DNA from: Glycine soja
Taxonomy: Eukaryota > Streptophyta > Magnoliopsida > Fabales > Fabaceae
Direction: 5' to 3'
DNA length: 64,000 bases
NCBI RefSeq assembly: GCF_004193775.1
Contig: NC_041021.1
Coordinates: 4,102,001-4,166,000 of the forward strand
Made by a program: the position numbers and the translations under genes. Below, piece by piece: positions 45,424 through 56,234 of this stretch. The notes beneath the pieces are model-generated. The model was not told the DNA's origin, searched no databases, and saw nothing but the letters and a program-made list of their open reading frames with translations. Each line of letters starts with the position of its first letter. Position 1 is the first letter of the stretch.

Positions 45424-46896
45424 TGTAGAAGCAAAGCTTCCAAGATTATTTTGATGATGCCTAATATTATTAAAGATCCATTCAAACAAGATTAAAGAAT
45501 CAAGGAGATTCAAGTGAAGATTCAAGAGAAGACTCAAGATATGCAAGAACATCAAGAAAAGCATCAAGATAAGTATAAAAAGAATTTTTCAAAGAAAAGA
45601 TTGAATAGCACAATTTGTCCAAAAGAATTTTTCTAAGAAAAATCTTTTACCAGAGTTTTTACTCTCTGGTAATCGATTACCATAAGGCAGTAATCGATTA
45701 CCAGAAGCCCAAAATAGTTTTATAATTGTTTTACAAAGTAGTAATCGATTACCATGGGTATGTAATCGATTACCAATGTTTTTTTGAACGTTGAATTTTA
45801 AATTTCATGAGTCACAACTTGTGATAAAACATTTTCAAACTTATGTAATCGATTACACAACATTTGTAATTGATTACTAGTGTTTCTAAATGTTGGTTTT
45901 CAAATCTAAACATGAAGAGTCACAACTATTGATGTGTAATTGATTACACTATAATGGTAATCGATTACCAGTGACTGGTTTTGAAAAAATAATTTGACAG
46001 GAGTCACAATTTTTAAAGTGACTAGTTTTTGAAGAATTTTTCAAGAGTCACAACTTTTAAAGTGACTAGTTTTGAAGAGAGTCGCAACTTTTAAAGTAAC
46101 TAGTTTTGAAGAAAGTCGCAACTTTTAAAGTGACTAGTTTTGAAGAAATTGCCAAGAGTCACAACTTTTAACATGCTTTCTTCAAGAGCCATCAAATGGC
46201 TATAAATATGTGACCATGACACAAATTTCATGAACTGGTCAATACTGAATTATTCTCAACATCTGTCTAAGAGTTTTTGTTCAAAAACTTGCTTTGTCAA
46301 GAAAAGTTCATTAGGCAAAAAATTGTGCTATTCTATTTTCTTCCTCTCCTCCATTCTTACAAAAAGCTTTTCAAGAGACCTATTCTTGGTGACTGTTTTC
46401 AAGAGAAGGTCTTCTTGATTGCGAACACTGAACACAAGGGACACAAAAGACCAACGTCTTCTGGGTTCATTGTAAGAAGTGGGTATAACTTCTTGGTTGT
46501 TATCACTGGACACAAGGGACCAATGTTCCTTGGGGTTCATTGCAAGAAGTGGGAATAACTTCTTGGTTGTAATCACTGAACACAAAGGAGGGAAGTCCTT
46601 TGTGGTTCATTTCTTGTAAAGGATTTTACAAGGATAGTGGAAATCTCAAGCGGGTTGCTTGGGGATTGGACGTAGGCACGGGTTGTGGTCGAACCAGTAT
46701 AAATCCGGTTTTACATTCTCTCTTTCCTTAATCTCTTTTACTTTCTGTGTTTATATTTCTTTAAAGTTACTTCTCTTTATTTGTTATTTGAGTAACTTAT
46801 AATTAAAGAAATAATTTATTCTAGGGAATAATAAAGAAAGGGAAAATTTCAATTAGGAATAGTCAACGAAATCTTAATTCAACCCCCCCTTCTTAA
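45424..46896 (+). repeat. 3' LTR of the copia element
   Basis: Starts TGTAGAAGCAAAGC after a purine tract and runs to '...cccccccttcttaa'. It lacks the final gccgcttgtccaaca present in the left copy. It has about eight GTAATCGATTAC-type palindromes (45669-45970) and a 40-bp minisatellite (46000-46170). Confidence 0.85.
46000..46170 (+). repeat. About 40-bp minisatellite within the LTR
   Basis: 'gtcacaacttttaaagtgac' followed by 'tagttttgaagaaa' recurs about five times. The left LTR has only about two units at 42155-42215, so the array expanded or shrank after insertion. Confidence 0.82.
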
Positions 46897-46969
46897 TATT
46901 TCTGAGGCATTACATATTTTCATGTATACTTTTCCACTTCTATCTCTTAAAAATGTTTCCAATTATTAG

Positions 46970-47018
46970 GGAGACCTCTATGCTCTTCCCTCATGTTAAG
47001 TACCAACCCCTGGAAGAG
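46970..47018 (+). pseudogene. Captured exon B of an unrecognised gene
   Basis: Acceptor (aattattag) and donor (GAAGAG|GTAAGG) bound a 49-base exon. Its first base completes the split codon of exon A (AG|G) and the frame continues ETSMLFPHVKYQPLEE without stop. Phase agreement supports that exons A and B belonged to one gene, now separated by the copia insertion. Product not recognised. Confidence 0.5.
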
Positions 47019-47076
47019 GTAAGGCTGATAACATATTTTTGGTACTTCCTTTGAGTGTTGAATTAAGTGGGCCTAC

Positions 47077-48155
47077 TGATGTGCTATTATTTTCTCCTAT
47101 TTCTTAACTCTTTTTGCACCATTTTAAGTACTGATTAGTCTTAATTGTCAAATTAATTAGGCAGTTTTATTATTTGGGCCCATTCAACTAATTTGATGTT
47201 TTTAATCTAATTTCAGGAATTAATGAAGCATTGGGCTTGGACTTGAAGAGGGCAGACTAATTTATTCTATAAAATTAGATCTTATCTTATCTAGATATTA
47301 TTTAGATTTGATCTCATCTAGATATTATTTCATCTAGATCTTATCTTATCTAGATTTGATTTGATTTTACTTATGGGCTTGGATTTAAAACAGATTTGTA
47401 AGCTTTGGGGCTGAAAAACTATATAACAACATCAAGGTTCTAGTTTAGCTCTCTCCTCTCTCCCCTCTCTCTCTTCTATTTTTCGTTTTTAGTTTTGGTC
47501 TCTCTTCTCTTTCTCTTTTATTTTCGTTTTTTACAATTCCAATTCAGACTTTTAGTTTTATCAATAAAACTTTGTTCTCTATTTGATTAATGGAAGGCTA
47601 AGTCCGCGACGTTGTTTTCTCTTGAGGATCAAGCACAGTTCTCTTTGAGGTTCTATTATTATTGTTAAATTCCGTTCAGTTTTTCCTCTTCACTAATTAC
47701 TCTAAATTTGTTGCTATTAATTCATGCATGTTTAGTGCTTGATTAATTGTCTCTATGCTTAATTTACATTCATGCTTAATGATTGTTTATGAGTAATTGG
47801 TGTGTGTGATGCTTAATCACATAATGAATGTTTTATGTTAAATTTCTCTTAGTAATTTAATTTAGGGTTGGATTAAGTGGTTGAACTGATAAAGGATAAA
47901 TTCTCGCAACCTAGGATAATAGACTTTCTTGTGAATCAAGGGGCAGCAACATATTTTAATTCTGATAATTTCTAATTCAATTTTACTCGCTGTTTAATTT
48001 ACAAAAGCAAACTACCCCCCCCCCCCCAATTTGTGACTATTTCCTACTATCTGTTATGAACATTTGGTGTATCCTTGCTCGTTGGGAAACGACCTAGGAT
48101 CACTTCCTAGTTACTACATTTTAATATTTATTTGATTCGGGCATGGCCTCGATCA
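47077..48155 (+). mobile_element. Solo LTR of a Ty3-type element with perfect target duplication
   Basis: Begins TGATGTGCTATTATTTTC and ends GGCCTCGATCA. It is flanked on both sides by CCTAC (47072-47076 and 48156-48160). Inside are a pyrimidine-rich leader (about 47450-47520), a TATA-like 'aaactatataac' (about 47416) and the phrase 'tcgttgggaaacgacctagg' that I recognise from plant Tat/Ogre-like LTRs. Internal sequence and second LTR are absent, as left by LTR-LTR recombination. Confidence 0.9.
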
Positions 48156-49004
48156 CCTACTTAAAAGGATTTTACCTTTTGTACAACTAATTAAAAGCTA
48201 TAACACATAAGCTTGCGAAAGATGACTGTACACAACCCCACATGGCTGGTTAAATTTATGTTGAACTTATTGGCAAGAGTTTGTTTGCTGAATCACTAAA
48301 ATCCTGCATTTTTCTCCCTAAAATGCATAGTAAACTATGCATTTTTTTTGCTGAATCACTAAGATCCTTAAGATTTAGATAGCACATACATTACTCTTGC
48401 TGAGTGGATACTTATTTAAGTTACTAAATACTGAAATACTGAATGGAAACCTAATAATGAACTTCACTTATCTTATTAACTCATTTCTAATTCACATTAA
48501 GCAACATTCCCCATTATTAAAATCTCAGTACTACATAGAAACTAGACAAGTCAAGGATGGTTGAAGTACTTCATAGAAACTATTCTAGTGTCATATTACA
48601 AACCAAAAACCTAGCCAAGACTAAATATTTAAACACTTGATGGACAGGGGTTCTTACCTTTAACACAAAGTTGACAGATGAAGTGCTCTGCCGTTGCTTC
48701 ACAAACCTTCAAGTGAGAGACAACCCAGCCAAAGCTTCAGTGACACAGAAAGGGTGACTTTGAGGATCACAACTATGAACATAACCACAAATTCCGTGAG
48801 GGTCACACTAAGTGGAAGACAAACAGAAAACTAATAATGGGGCTTTGATGGAATGTATTGAATACAAACCTTTGAGCGGGGGGAAAAGCTTTCGAAGGAC
48901 AATGATGAACTAAAGCTTTCGAAGGAGGATGGAGAAAGGGTTTGCCAAACTGAGTGCGCGGGGGGGGGGGGGGGGGGGAGAGAGAATTTGGTTTTTTAAT
49001 TTAT
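48156..49004. other. CACTA right internal region, no gene supported
   Basis: No domain recognised. It contains a repeated 'aaagctttcgaagga' word (48888-48922) and ends with a run of 19 G (48960-48978) followed by 'agagagaat'. It is probably the 5' leader or promoter side of the minus-strand CACTA. Confidence 0.45.
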
Positions 49005-49336
49005 GGATAACACAACATCAGTTTTCTAGGAAAACCGATGTTAACGTTATAAACTTAACATCGATTTTGATGAAACTGATGTTACCAAATTAATGTTAAG
49101 ATCGGGTTTTAAAAAAACTAATGTTAACATCAACTAGTTCACATCGATTTTTTTAAAATTGATGTCAATTAACTGAATTTATTACCACCATGCTCTTGTT
49201 TACATCAGTTTTTAGAAAAACCGATGTTAATAAAGTCTCGTTATTTACCATTTTACCATCGTGTTTTTGTTAACATCGGTTTTATCAAAAAACTGATGTT
49301 GACTTAACGATGCTAAATCTAGATTTTGTAGTAGTG
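49005..49336. repeat. CACTA subterminal repeats and right terminus
   Basis: Repeated AACATCGGTTTT / AAACCGATGTT words in both orientations, then '...gattttgtagtagtg', the inverse of CACTACTACAAAATC, ending at 49336. Confidence 0.82.
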
Positions 49337-49855
49337 CTTCTTTCTCCATAAACCGCTTCCTCCTAGAAAATCAAAACAACTTTTCCTAAAAAGCACTATT
49401 TTTTCTTGGTGCATAATTGAAAACACAACTTAAAAAGCTCTAACTTTTCGTTTTGGTCCCAAAGGACAGGGTAACATGATTTTCTAGTGTCTATACCCTT
49501 TTTTCTATTTTAATTCTCAACTTAATGAATTAAACACATAATGGTGAATTAGCCTTCCATGCCTACCTCACCAACTCTATCAAACCCAACCCACTGTCAT
49601 TTCTTGTAAAATATTCGCTGTTCATATAAATGTAACATCATCCGTAGCATCCTACTTGCATTGTGATCTCTATTCCATTCTCTTTCACTATCCATCATTT
49701 CCCTTTACACCTACTCTCTTGATATCTTATCTCAAAAGAGTTTCTACTCTAATTCATCACCCTCTACCTACACACATCAAGGTGGACTAATATCTAAAAC
49801 CTTGATACATACATACACATCTTTGGTGCAACCAACATAATCAAATTCAAAGGCA
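49337..49855 (+). promoter_or_regulatory. Upstream region of the PHO1-type gene
   Basis: About 520 bases between the CACTA end and the PHO1-type ATG. A TATA-like catataaat lies at about 49624, and pyrimidine-rich leader text with 'cattctctttcactatcc' follows. Promoter status is inferred from position only. Confidence 0.4.
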
Positions 49856-50050
49856 ATGAAGTTTGGGAAAGAATACACATCCCAAATGGTGCCAAAATGG
49901 CAAGATGCATACATGAATTACAATTTTCAGAAATCTTATTTGAAAGAAATACAACGTTTTAGACAAAGAACCAAGCCTCCTACAGCCACTCCAAGAGGCC
50001 TAAGAAGAAAGCTAACACTGTATAGAGCCTTTAGTGGCCTCACACAACAA
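49856..50050 (+). pseudogene. PHO1-like: PHO1-family phosphate exporter, first-exon (SPX start) fragment
   Basis: ATG at 49856 begins [20 protein letters not shown] and continues [14 protein letters not shown] and then [16 protein letters not shown]. This is the N-terminus of plant PHO1 homologues (MKFGKEF..QMVPEWQEAYM.YN.LK..LK...) and the beginning of their SPX domain, which senses inositol polyphosphates. PHO1 proteins of about 780 residues load phosphate into xylem and end with EXS membrane segments. Similarity stops after GLTQ (about 50048), where an unrelated 34-bp filler begins. Only about 65 residues remain, so this is a decapitated copy, and a CACTA sits 520 bases upstream. Confidence 0.88.
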
Positions 50051-50053
50051 AAA

Positions 50054-50087
50054 TTGATTGATGAGTGAACAATACATCAACTATGTC
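50054..50087. repeat. 34-bp filler identical to 24192-24225
   Basis: The block 'aattgattgatgagtgaac' plus 'aatacatcaactatg' matches 24192-24225 exactly. It lies precisely between the PHO1 fragment and the segment shared with 8866. Confidence 0.92.
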
Positions 50088-50747
50088 TGCTGGTGTCAGA
50101 TTGTTGATCCATGTATGGAAAAGATAATAGATATGAAATGTCAAAAAAATATATGCTTAATCAATCTGTGAATGTTTTTGAAAAGAAGAATAGAATGGTT
50201 GGGCTCCCAAAAATCCATGAAGTTTAACTCATAAGCATGATAAATATTTCAAATTAATTCTTACCTGGATGATCGAAGTCCCTTTGTCTCGATGAAGCTG
50301 AGTTTAGCATGTCCAAAGAAGAGTACACAGGCTAACAAAAAAGGAGCAGGAACTGATGATCCTAGATAGGAGAAGATGGTGGATTGTTTTTGGCGGAATT
50401 GGGAAATATTGCGCGGGTAGAAGTGGAATGGAATATAATAGTATTTTTTGTTTTACGTTTTGTGCAGTTTTTAAAAAATTCATTTTTAAGCTTTTGCGAA
50501 TTTATATATAATAAATATTATTGAGTAGGAGGAGTACTTTCGTGTGATTAAAATTGAATATTAGTATTGTTATGTAAATTGTAAGAATTATATGATATTA
50601 GTAGAATTTAAAATTGATTATTCTAAGAATTATATTTATGATTCATAGAATTACATAAATTAGTTAATTTTTCCCTTTCATTTAGTTTAGAAAAAAAGCA
50701 GTACTGGAATAGGGGGATTTGAATGAGTATATTATAAAATGTTTTAA

Positions 50748-50832
<85 letters not shown>

Positions 50833-51175
50833 TTGATATTATTATATGACTCATGATTTATATAGAAGAACCAGATTTTTCTGCTTAATAGCCTCAAGGA
50901 TTGTTTCCCTCGCTCTTCTTTCTTATCCTATGGTGTTTTTATATCATTGTCCCATTTCATTCTTATCATCATTTAACACTATGTCCTTAATCAAGAGAGA
51001 AAATAATTGTAGTTTACCAAATTTGTGATTTGTAAGGCCTCTACTAAATTGAATTGGGGTCCTTAATCATGATCTAAAGTTGTGGGAATAAGCAACAAAA
51101 TGATAAGATAACTCTTAAATTTGATAAATACATAGATTTTTCTTTGTCACAACAACATTGTAACACTTTGTTGCT
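50083..51175. repeat. Segment duplicated from 8866-9796 (copy 2)
   Basis: Same orientation and near identity to copy 1, with a longer pure (AT)n tract and a few extra short insertions, including a 65-base stretch near 50990-51060 ('aatcaagagagaaaataatt...') absent from copy 1. It continues to 51488 with no recognised gene. Confidence 0.9.
50751..50830. repeat. (AT)n microsatellite
   Basis: Forty uninterrupted AT units at the site of the shorter tract in copy 1 (9528-9567). Confidence 0.98.
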
Positions 51176-51488
51176 AAATAAAATGTCATCTTGTGAAGTG
51201 TTGTAGTGTTTTAGCCGTAGAGAAGTCAACAACCAGGAGCATTACAACCATAATTTGGGCAACAAAAGATAATGTCGGTGATTAAAGTTTTTTCTTTTTA
51301 TGTTTCCCTTTGTGTTGCAAAGAGTCTAGAGAACCTGTGAGCGTCTTTGTCTTAGTAATAGGATTTTCCGTTTACAAATGAGCAAAAGAGTTGTGTTCTA
51401 TTCCAAGCAAAAGGATGAATTTTTAAGGTGAGAAATGAAGTAATAAGAGGATGACACGTGTCCAGGTGATCTTTGTTTTAATTAGAGA

Positions 51489-51518
51489 CTAGAGAGTCGC
51501 CCGTGCGGATGCACGGGC
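51489..51518 (-). other. Helitron 3' terminal hairpin and CTAG end
   Basis: Hairpin 51499-51518 (8-bp perfect stem, loop ATCC on the minus strand), then GACTCT, then CTAG at 51492-51489, then host T. Stem identical to the Helitron end at 20027-20056. Confidence 0.88.
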
Positions 51519-52207
51519 TAATACTAATATTTGAGTATTGATAAATGTAAATTATTACTACATGTGTACACTTTTATAATTTTGTTTATTGGGATGATAA
51601 TAATGTTGAACTATCGATAGAAAAAACATTAAATAAAGTATGAATTTGAAACTAACCTCATCCTATTGTAGATAGTTTTGGATGATATTGTTGTGATTAT
51701 CATTAGTGTCATGTTGTTGTAGTGAAGGAGAGGCTGCATAATGAACATAAATGAATGAATTGATTACATTTATAGATAATATTAGTGAACATTTAAAAAT
51801 CCTAAGTAGGACGTTGCTACTATATGCAACAATACTAACCTAAAAAGAGGTAAATTTATATGAGTATGCTTTAGTGGGAGTGGTGTAATAACAAATTTTC
51901 ATCACTTTCCTTGTTTTTGTTGTCCTGCAGCATAAAGAAATAAAGGTATTATATGAAATTAATATGAGATTTCATCATAATGAAATTGCAATAGAGTGTT
52001 GATGTTGAAAGCAGTATAAGTAATGGTAAAGTAAAAAACGTAGTATATAGTAATTGCATGATTAGATATTGTTATGTTGAAAATGAAGTCAATGAAAAAT
52101 GTTGTAAGTCGAGAATGTAGGATGTGTTACTATATAGTTTGATAGAAAATGAATTTGATTAATGATAATGCATATGTAACAATAAGAATTTGGGAAGCAT
52201 ACCGTGT

Positions 52208-55200
52208 TTATAAGTTTGCTAATACTTCTTTGTATACTACATCAATGGTAGTATTGTTAGGAATGCCTTGATTACCATGAATAAGAATATATAGTCCTTT
52301 TTTACTTTGCACTCATGAAAGTGCAACATATAGCTGGCCATGGGAGAATACTGGGTTTGGCAAATACAATCCTACATGTGCCAAGGACTGTCCCTGAGAC
52401 TTATTTATGGTCATTGCAAATGAAGCCATGAATGGAAATTGTCTTCTAATTAGTCTGAATGGCCATGCAGAATCAGAAAGAGGCATATTCATTCTTGGTA
52501 TGTATGTCCTATGACCTATATTGGGTCCAGTAATAACCTCTGCTTCAACCACATTTGAACCAAGTCTTGTCACAATAAGCCTAGTTCCATTGCATAATCC
52601 ATTTGCCTAGTCCAAATTTCATAGTGGTAGGATGGGAGTACCAACCTTGATTTTTAGCTTGTGACTAGGTATTCCTGATGTTTTCAATGAGTTCAAAAAT
52701 TCAGGAGTTAGTACTCCAAAAGCAGGATTGAGTAGTTCATCAGATTTTTCAACACTATCAGCACTACAATACTCTTTCTCCTCACTCGGAATCAAACATA
52801 GGACATAGTAATTTATTTTGTCAACAACATCTTTTGTAGAGGCTAGAACAACTCTTTTTTGCAAGAAATCTCTGTTGCTATAGTTTTGTAATAAGTTTGG
52901 ATATGTTGATCCAACAATTGCCTAGATAGGATCATGAAAGTCCTTTATAAAAAACTCATATGGGATGGTGATTTCGCCATATCCATCGTTAGGTTCTCCA
53001 AGTTTGCCATCGCCTATGCCTAGTAGCCAATTAGAAAATTGTTTAAGGTTATCACTATTGGTATGGGCAGAAGGATTGGACAACAACCATATGTTTTTTT
53101 TGTCAATTTAAGAATTTGACAATGATCCCAAATGTATAATGCATTTAGAGTTGCATGGACAATATCAGAGCGATTAACTCTTGGCACAACAGGTAGTATT
53201 TGACAGAAATCACCACCAAAAACAATGACCTTTCCTCCAAAAGGTATATCATTGTGCATGATGTCTTTTAAGCTTTTGTCAAGTGGCTCAAAACTGAACT
53301 TGTGACACATTGGAGCTTCATCCCAAATTATTAGTTTTGTCATCTGCAACAATTTAGCCAAGTAACTCCCTTGATGGATATTGCATGTTGAATTTTGTGT
53401 TGTAGGCACTGGTATAGCAAACTTAGAATGTGTTGTTCTACCTCCGGGCAGCAGTAATGAAGCTATCCCACTTGAAGAAACTGTTAAAACAATGCCACCA
53501 TTAGACCGTATAGCAAATGATAAAGTTTTCCAGACAAAGGTCTTGCCGGTGCCACCATATCCATAGAGAAAATAAACTTCCCCCGATTAAGTTACAACAA
53601 CACGCATAATGTTATAAAAAATAGAAGCCTGCTCATCTGCATTTAGTAATGTATACATCATGAATTAGTAGTATGGATTGTTGGGAATGAATATTGTCTT
53701 AAGAAAAACTAAAATATGTTGTACATACCTGTTAGTGAGTGATAGCATTTGTTAAATTCAGCGGCCAAAATTTCCTTGTCATAAGCCAATTCGTTGTAGA
53801 TGAGTTTATTTCGGTGTGGGTTGGCAATTGGGTATGGCATTGAAGGGAAATCTCATAGGCTTTTCCTATTGGCTTGTAGTAGATTTTCAATTTCAGTCAA
53901 ACATAGATGCATTGTTTCTTTGTCAGTGAGTTGAATGCCTATGAATAGTAAATTAATGACATTGCTAGAGTTGTTTCTTATTGATGAGGTGGCAGATTGG
54001 ATTTCCTAACTTGTCGTTGTATTTCTGGCCATGCTGGATTACATGTTAAAGTCAAGAATAGGTCTGGAAATCCAATATGGCCACAAATTGTCATCCCATC
54101 AAAATATAGTTGTTCCATATACCTCTAACTACCAACAAAAGAACTCGGTAGTATAATTTTCTTACCATTTTTATTACCAAGTGTTTGGGGGTCATTATTA
54201 CAGGCATTCAAATTCATGTACTTGTCAACTCTGAGTTCCTGTTGATGTTGTCTAACATAGTTTTTTGAGACTCAATCATACAGTAGCCATCAACAATCCA
54301 TCGTTGAAACAATCTCCTTGAATGTAGTATTGTTTGAGGTTTATTGTCCCTTGATTGCTTTCTGTAACAAAAATATTCACGCATGGTAACTTTTTTTCTC
54401 TTTGTAGCATGGATATTTGGATGATCCTTATGAAGAATATTTGGTTTATAGTCATCTTCTCCTTTGGGGTACAAAAGGGGATATTGCAAAGGCAAATATG
54501 CAGGATGTAGTACATTTATTCTTTTCAGCACTCCTGTTTGCTTTCCAATTATGATATCTCTTTTATTGCCTGTATGTTCGTCACCAACAATCAAAACAAT
54601 AACTTCAGCAGTATTTGACAAGTTATATAATCTTCCATCTGATTGTCTATCACTAATGAGTTTTAGCTTGAGGTCAAAAACCGCAAATGATTGTAGTTTG
54701 TCTCTTGCCATTCTAAACTTTTATGCATAATGATTATGGTTATCTAGCATATTCTTGATTCCAATGATAATGTCTTCATTGAGAATATCTTTGATGTTGT
54801 ACATTCCTGAAGGTGCATAAGCAAGTGTTCATGGTATACATTATTAAAAAGACAATTTAAAAAACTGTAATGTAACATAAAATTTGTTGAATGTTAAGAC
54901 TTATGAATTCTGGGAAAGCTTGTTGCTGACTTCGTTGTCTGTATCATAAATATATAGTTGTGCAAACTTCGGTGAGTTATTAGGCATAGGTAGGAGGCTT
55001 CCAATAAGATGATGCCCTTAACCATGTATGCGGAATGTAGGAGGACATCTTCCAGTATTATAGGTTTGTCAACTTTGACACTAGGCGATGTGAATGCAAA
55101 CATTAGATTATATGAACGAATGTTTTGCTGGAAGTTCTTAGCTTGTGAGCCGTTGGTGTCAAAGAGTAGTTGCCTCAATGGTTGTGGAGCATGTTGTAGT

Positions 55201-56234
55201 AGAGGTAGTTGTATTTTTCCATCACCACAACATAATGCAAACCTTGGGTTTTTGGTCTGTTTGTCTTTGTTAATCCTCTCATCATACCATATCATAGCTT
55301 TACAGTGCTTGCATTGCCAAACTGGATCTCCAATATCATTGTAAGTTGGACCTACACATTAATTTGGAAGTTTAGATTCTCCCCACGATCAAAAGAAATG
55401 AAAGATAACACAATGTAAGTTGAAAGTTGAACGTCAAAACCGGTATTTTGATAATGATATGGTGTGTCTAGATTCCTATATTCATCAGTATCAGCATCAT
55501 CCTCCGTTGGTGGGTCATCAAATGAATAATCTATATGACACAAATTTGTTTAATCTAAAACGAGTTGTGTGTATCTAATTAAGTAAGTTAGATACATGGT
55601 TGGCAATTTGACATGATTTAATAACAATAACAACATATTACTTATACGAATGTCTCCCTGTGTTATATTGATTTCATCATCACTGTCATCTGAGATGTGC
55701 TCTATTAGTTTTGAATTGTGTATTATATATCTTCCTGAATGTATATGTTGAGACGTGGCGCTAGTTTGAATTGGAACAACACCTGTGGTTGTATGTACTA
55801 TAGAAGTTGATGGCGGATTGAGGTTTGATGAAGTTAAATTTTCTTTCCCAAACTTGGACAACAAATTCCTCTAGATTGAAGAAGCATTGATGGTACGTGC
55901 ATTGACTAAATGCCTCGGTCAAATTTGAAATTGCCCTGTATAATGTTGCTGACACTGATTCACAGACGAAGTGATGTTTGATAATGGTGTACACTGTGTA
56001 TGTACTGTGGGACTGTCGCCAATAAAATGTGGGTCACATGGTAAGGTACGTTTACGCTTTTCTTCAATAACAATGGTTATATCCATATTAGTATTTATAA
56101 AATATGCGCAAATGAATTGGGGGTTTGTATTCATTGTTACCATTAGGTAAATGATGATTTGGACTGTCAAAACTTTGTCTTCTTTGTTGCAAAATGTGTT
56201 TTCTATGTTTCATCCGTTCGGCAGAATTTTCCAT
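52208..56234 (-). pseudogene. Helitron RepHel (Rep-Pif1 helicase) pseudogene
   Basis: Probable start MENSAERMKHRKHILQQRR (56234). Then EEKRKRTLPCDPHF...TPLSNITSSVN; the zinc-type WQCKHCKAMIWYDER (about 55300); PRFALCCGDGKIQLPLL; a frameshift near 55010 before LPMPNNSPKFAQLYIYD; LINVLHPAYLPLQYPLLYP; and PSSFVGS-stop-RYMEQLYFDG with FLTLTCNPAWPEI. The Rep catalytic HUH and YY motifs are absent: sequence jumps near 53990 to LTEIENLLQANRKSL-stop-DFPSMPYP. The helicase then has Walker A YGYGGTGKTFVW, Walker B LIIWDEAPM, GGDFCQILPVVP and the C-terminal SFAMTINKSQGQS...GQLYVALSRV. Further stops at about 52920 and 52605. RepHel would cut, copy and unwind the element; this one cannot. Confidence 0.9.

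Larger units (their letters stand above)
41965..46896 (+). mobile_element. Gag-only copia-type LTR retroelement, truncated at both ends
   Basis: Left LTR (41965-43020) lacks its first part. A methionine-tRNA primer site TGGTATCAGAGC follows, then a 502-bp tandem duplication repeating LTR end and primer site, then gag (43573-44640), a non-coding spacer, a purine tract (aaaaaagggagaga, about 45408-45422) and the right LTR (45424-46896), which lacks its last 20 or so bases. No protease, integrase or RT. It sits between exons A and B of the captured gene. An 18-bp inverted repeat brackets it (41952-41969 and 46891-46908). Confidence 0.85.
35808..49336 (-). mobile_element. CACTA-type DNA transposon, about 13.5 kb, with nested insertions
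   Basis: The left end reads CATTATTAGAAAA (35808-35820). The right end, inverted, reads CACTACTACAAAATC (49336 back to about 49322). Both have dense AACATCGGTTTT / AAACCGATGTTAA words just inside (35870-36230 and 49005-49305), which I recognise as the subterminal repeats of plant CACTA (En/Spm) elements. Flanking 3-mers are CTC (35805-35807) and CTT (49337-49339), a near match to the 3-bp target duplication of this superfamily. Inside are a Ulp1-like remnant typical of plant CACTAs, captured gene pieces and three later retroelement insertions. No transposase was recognised. Confidence 0.7.

Noticed and set aside
48960..48978. Run of 19 G, and the run of 13 C at 48015-48027
   Set aside because: Could be real homopolymers or sequencing artefacts. 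Nothing else supports a function, so no claim is made.
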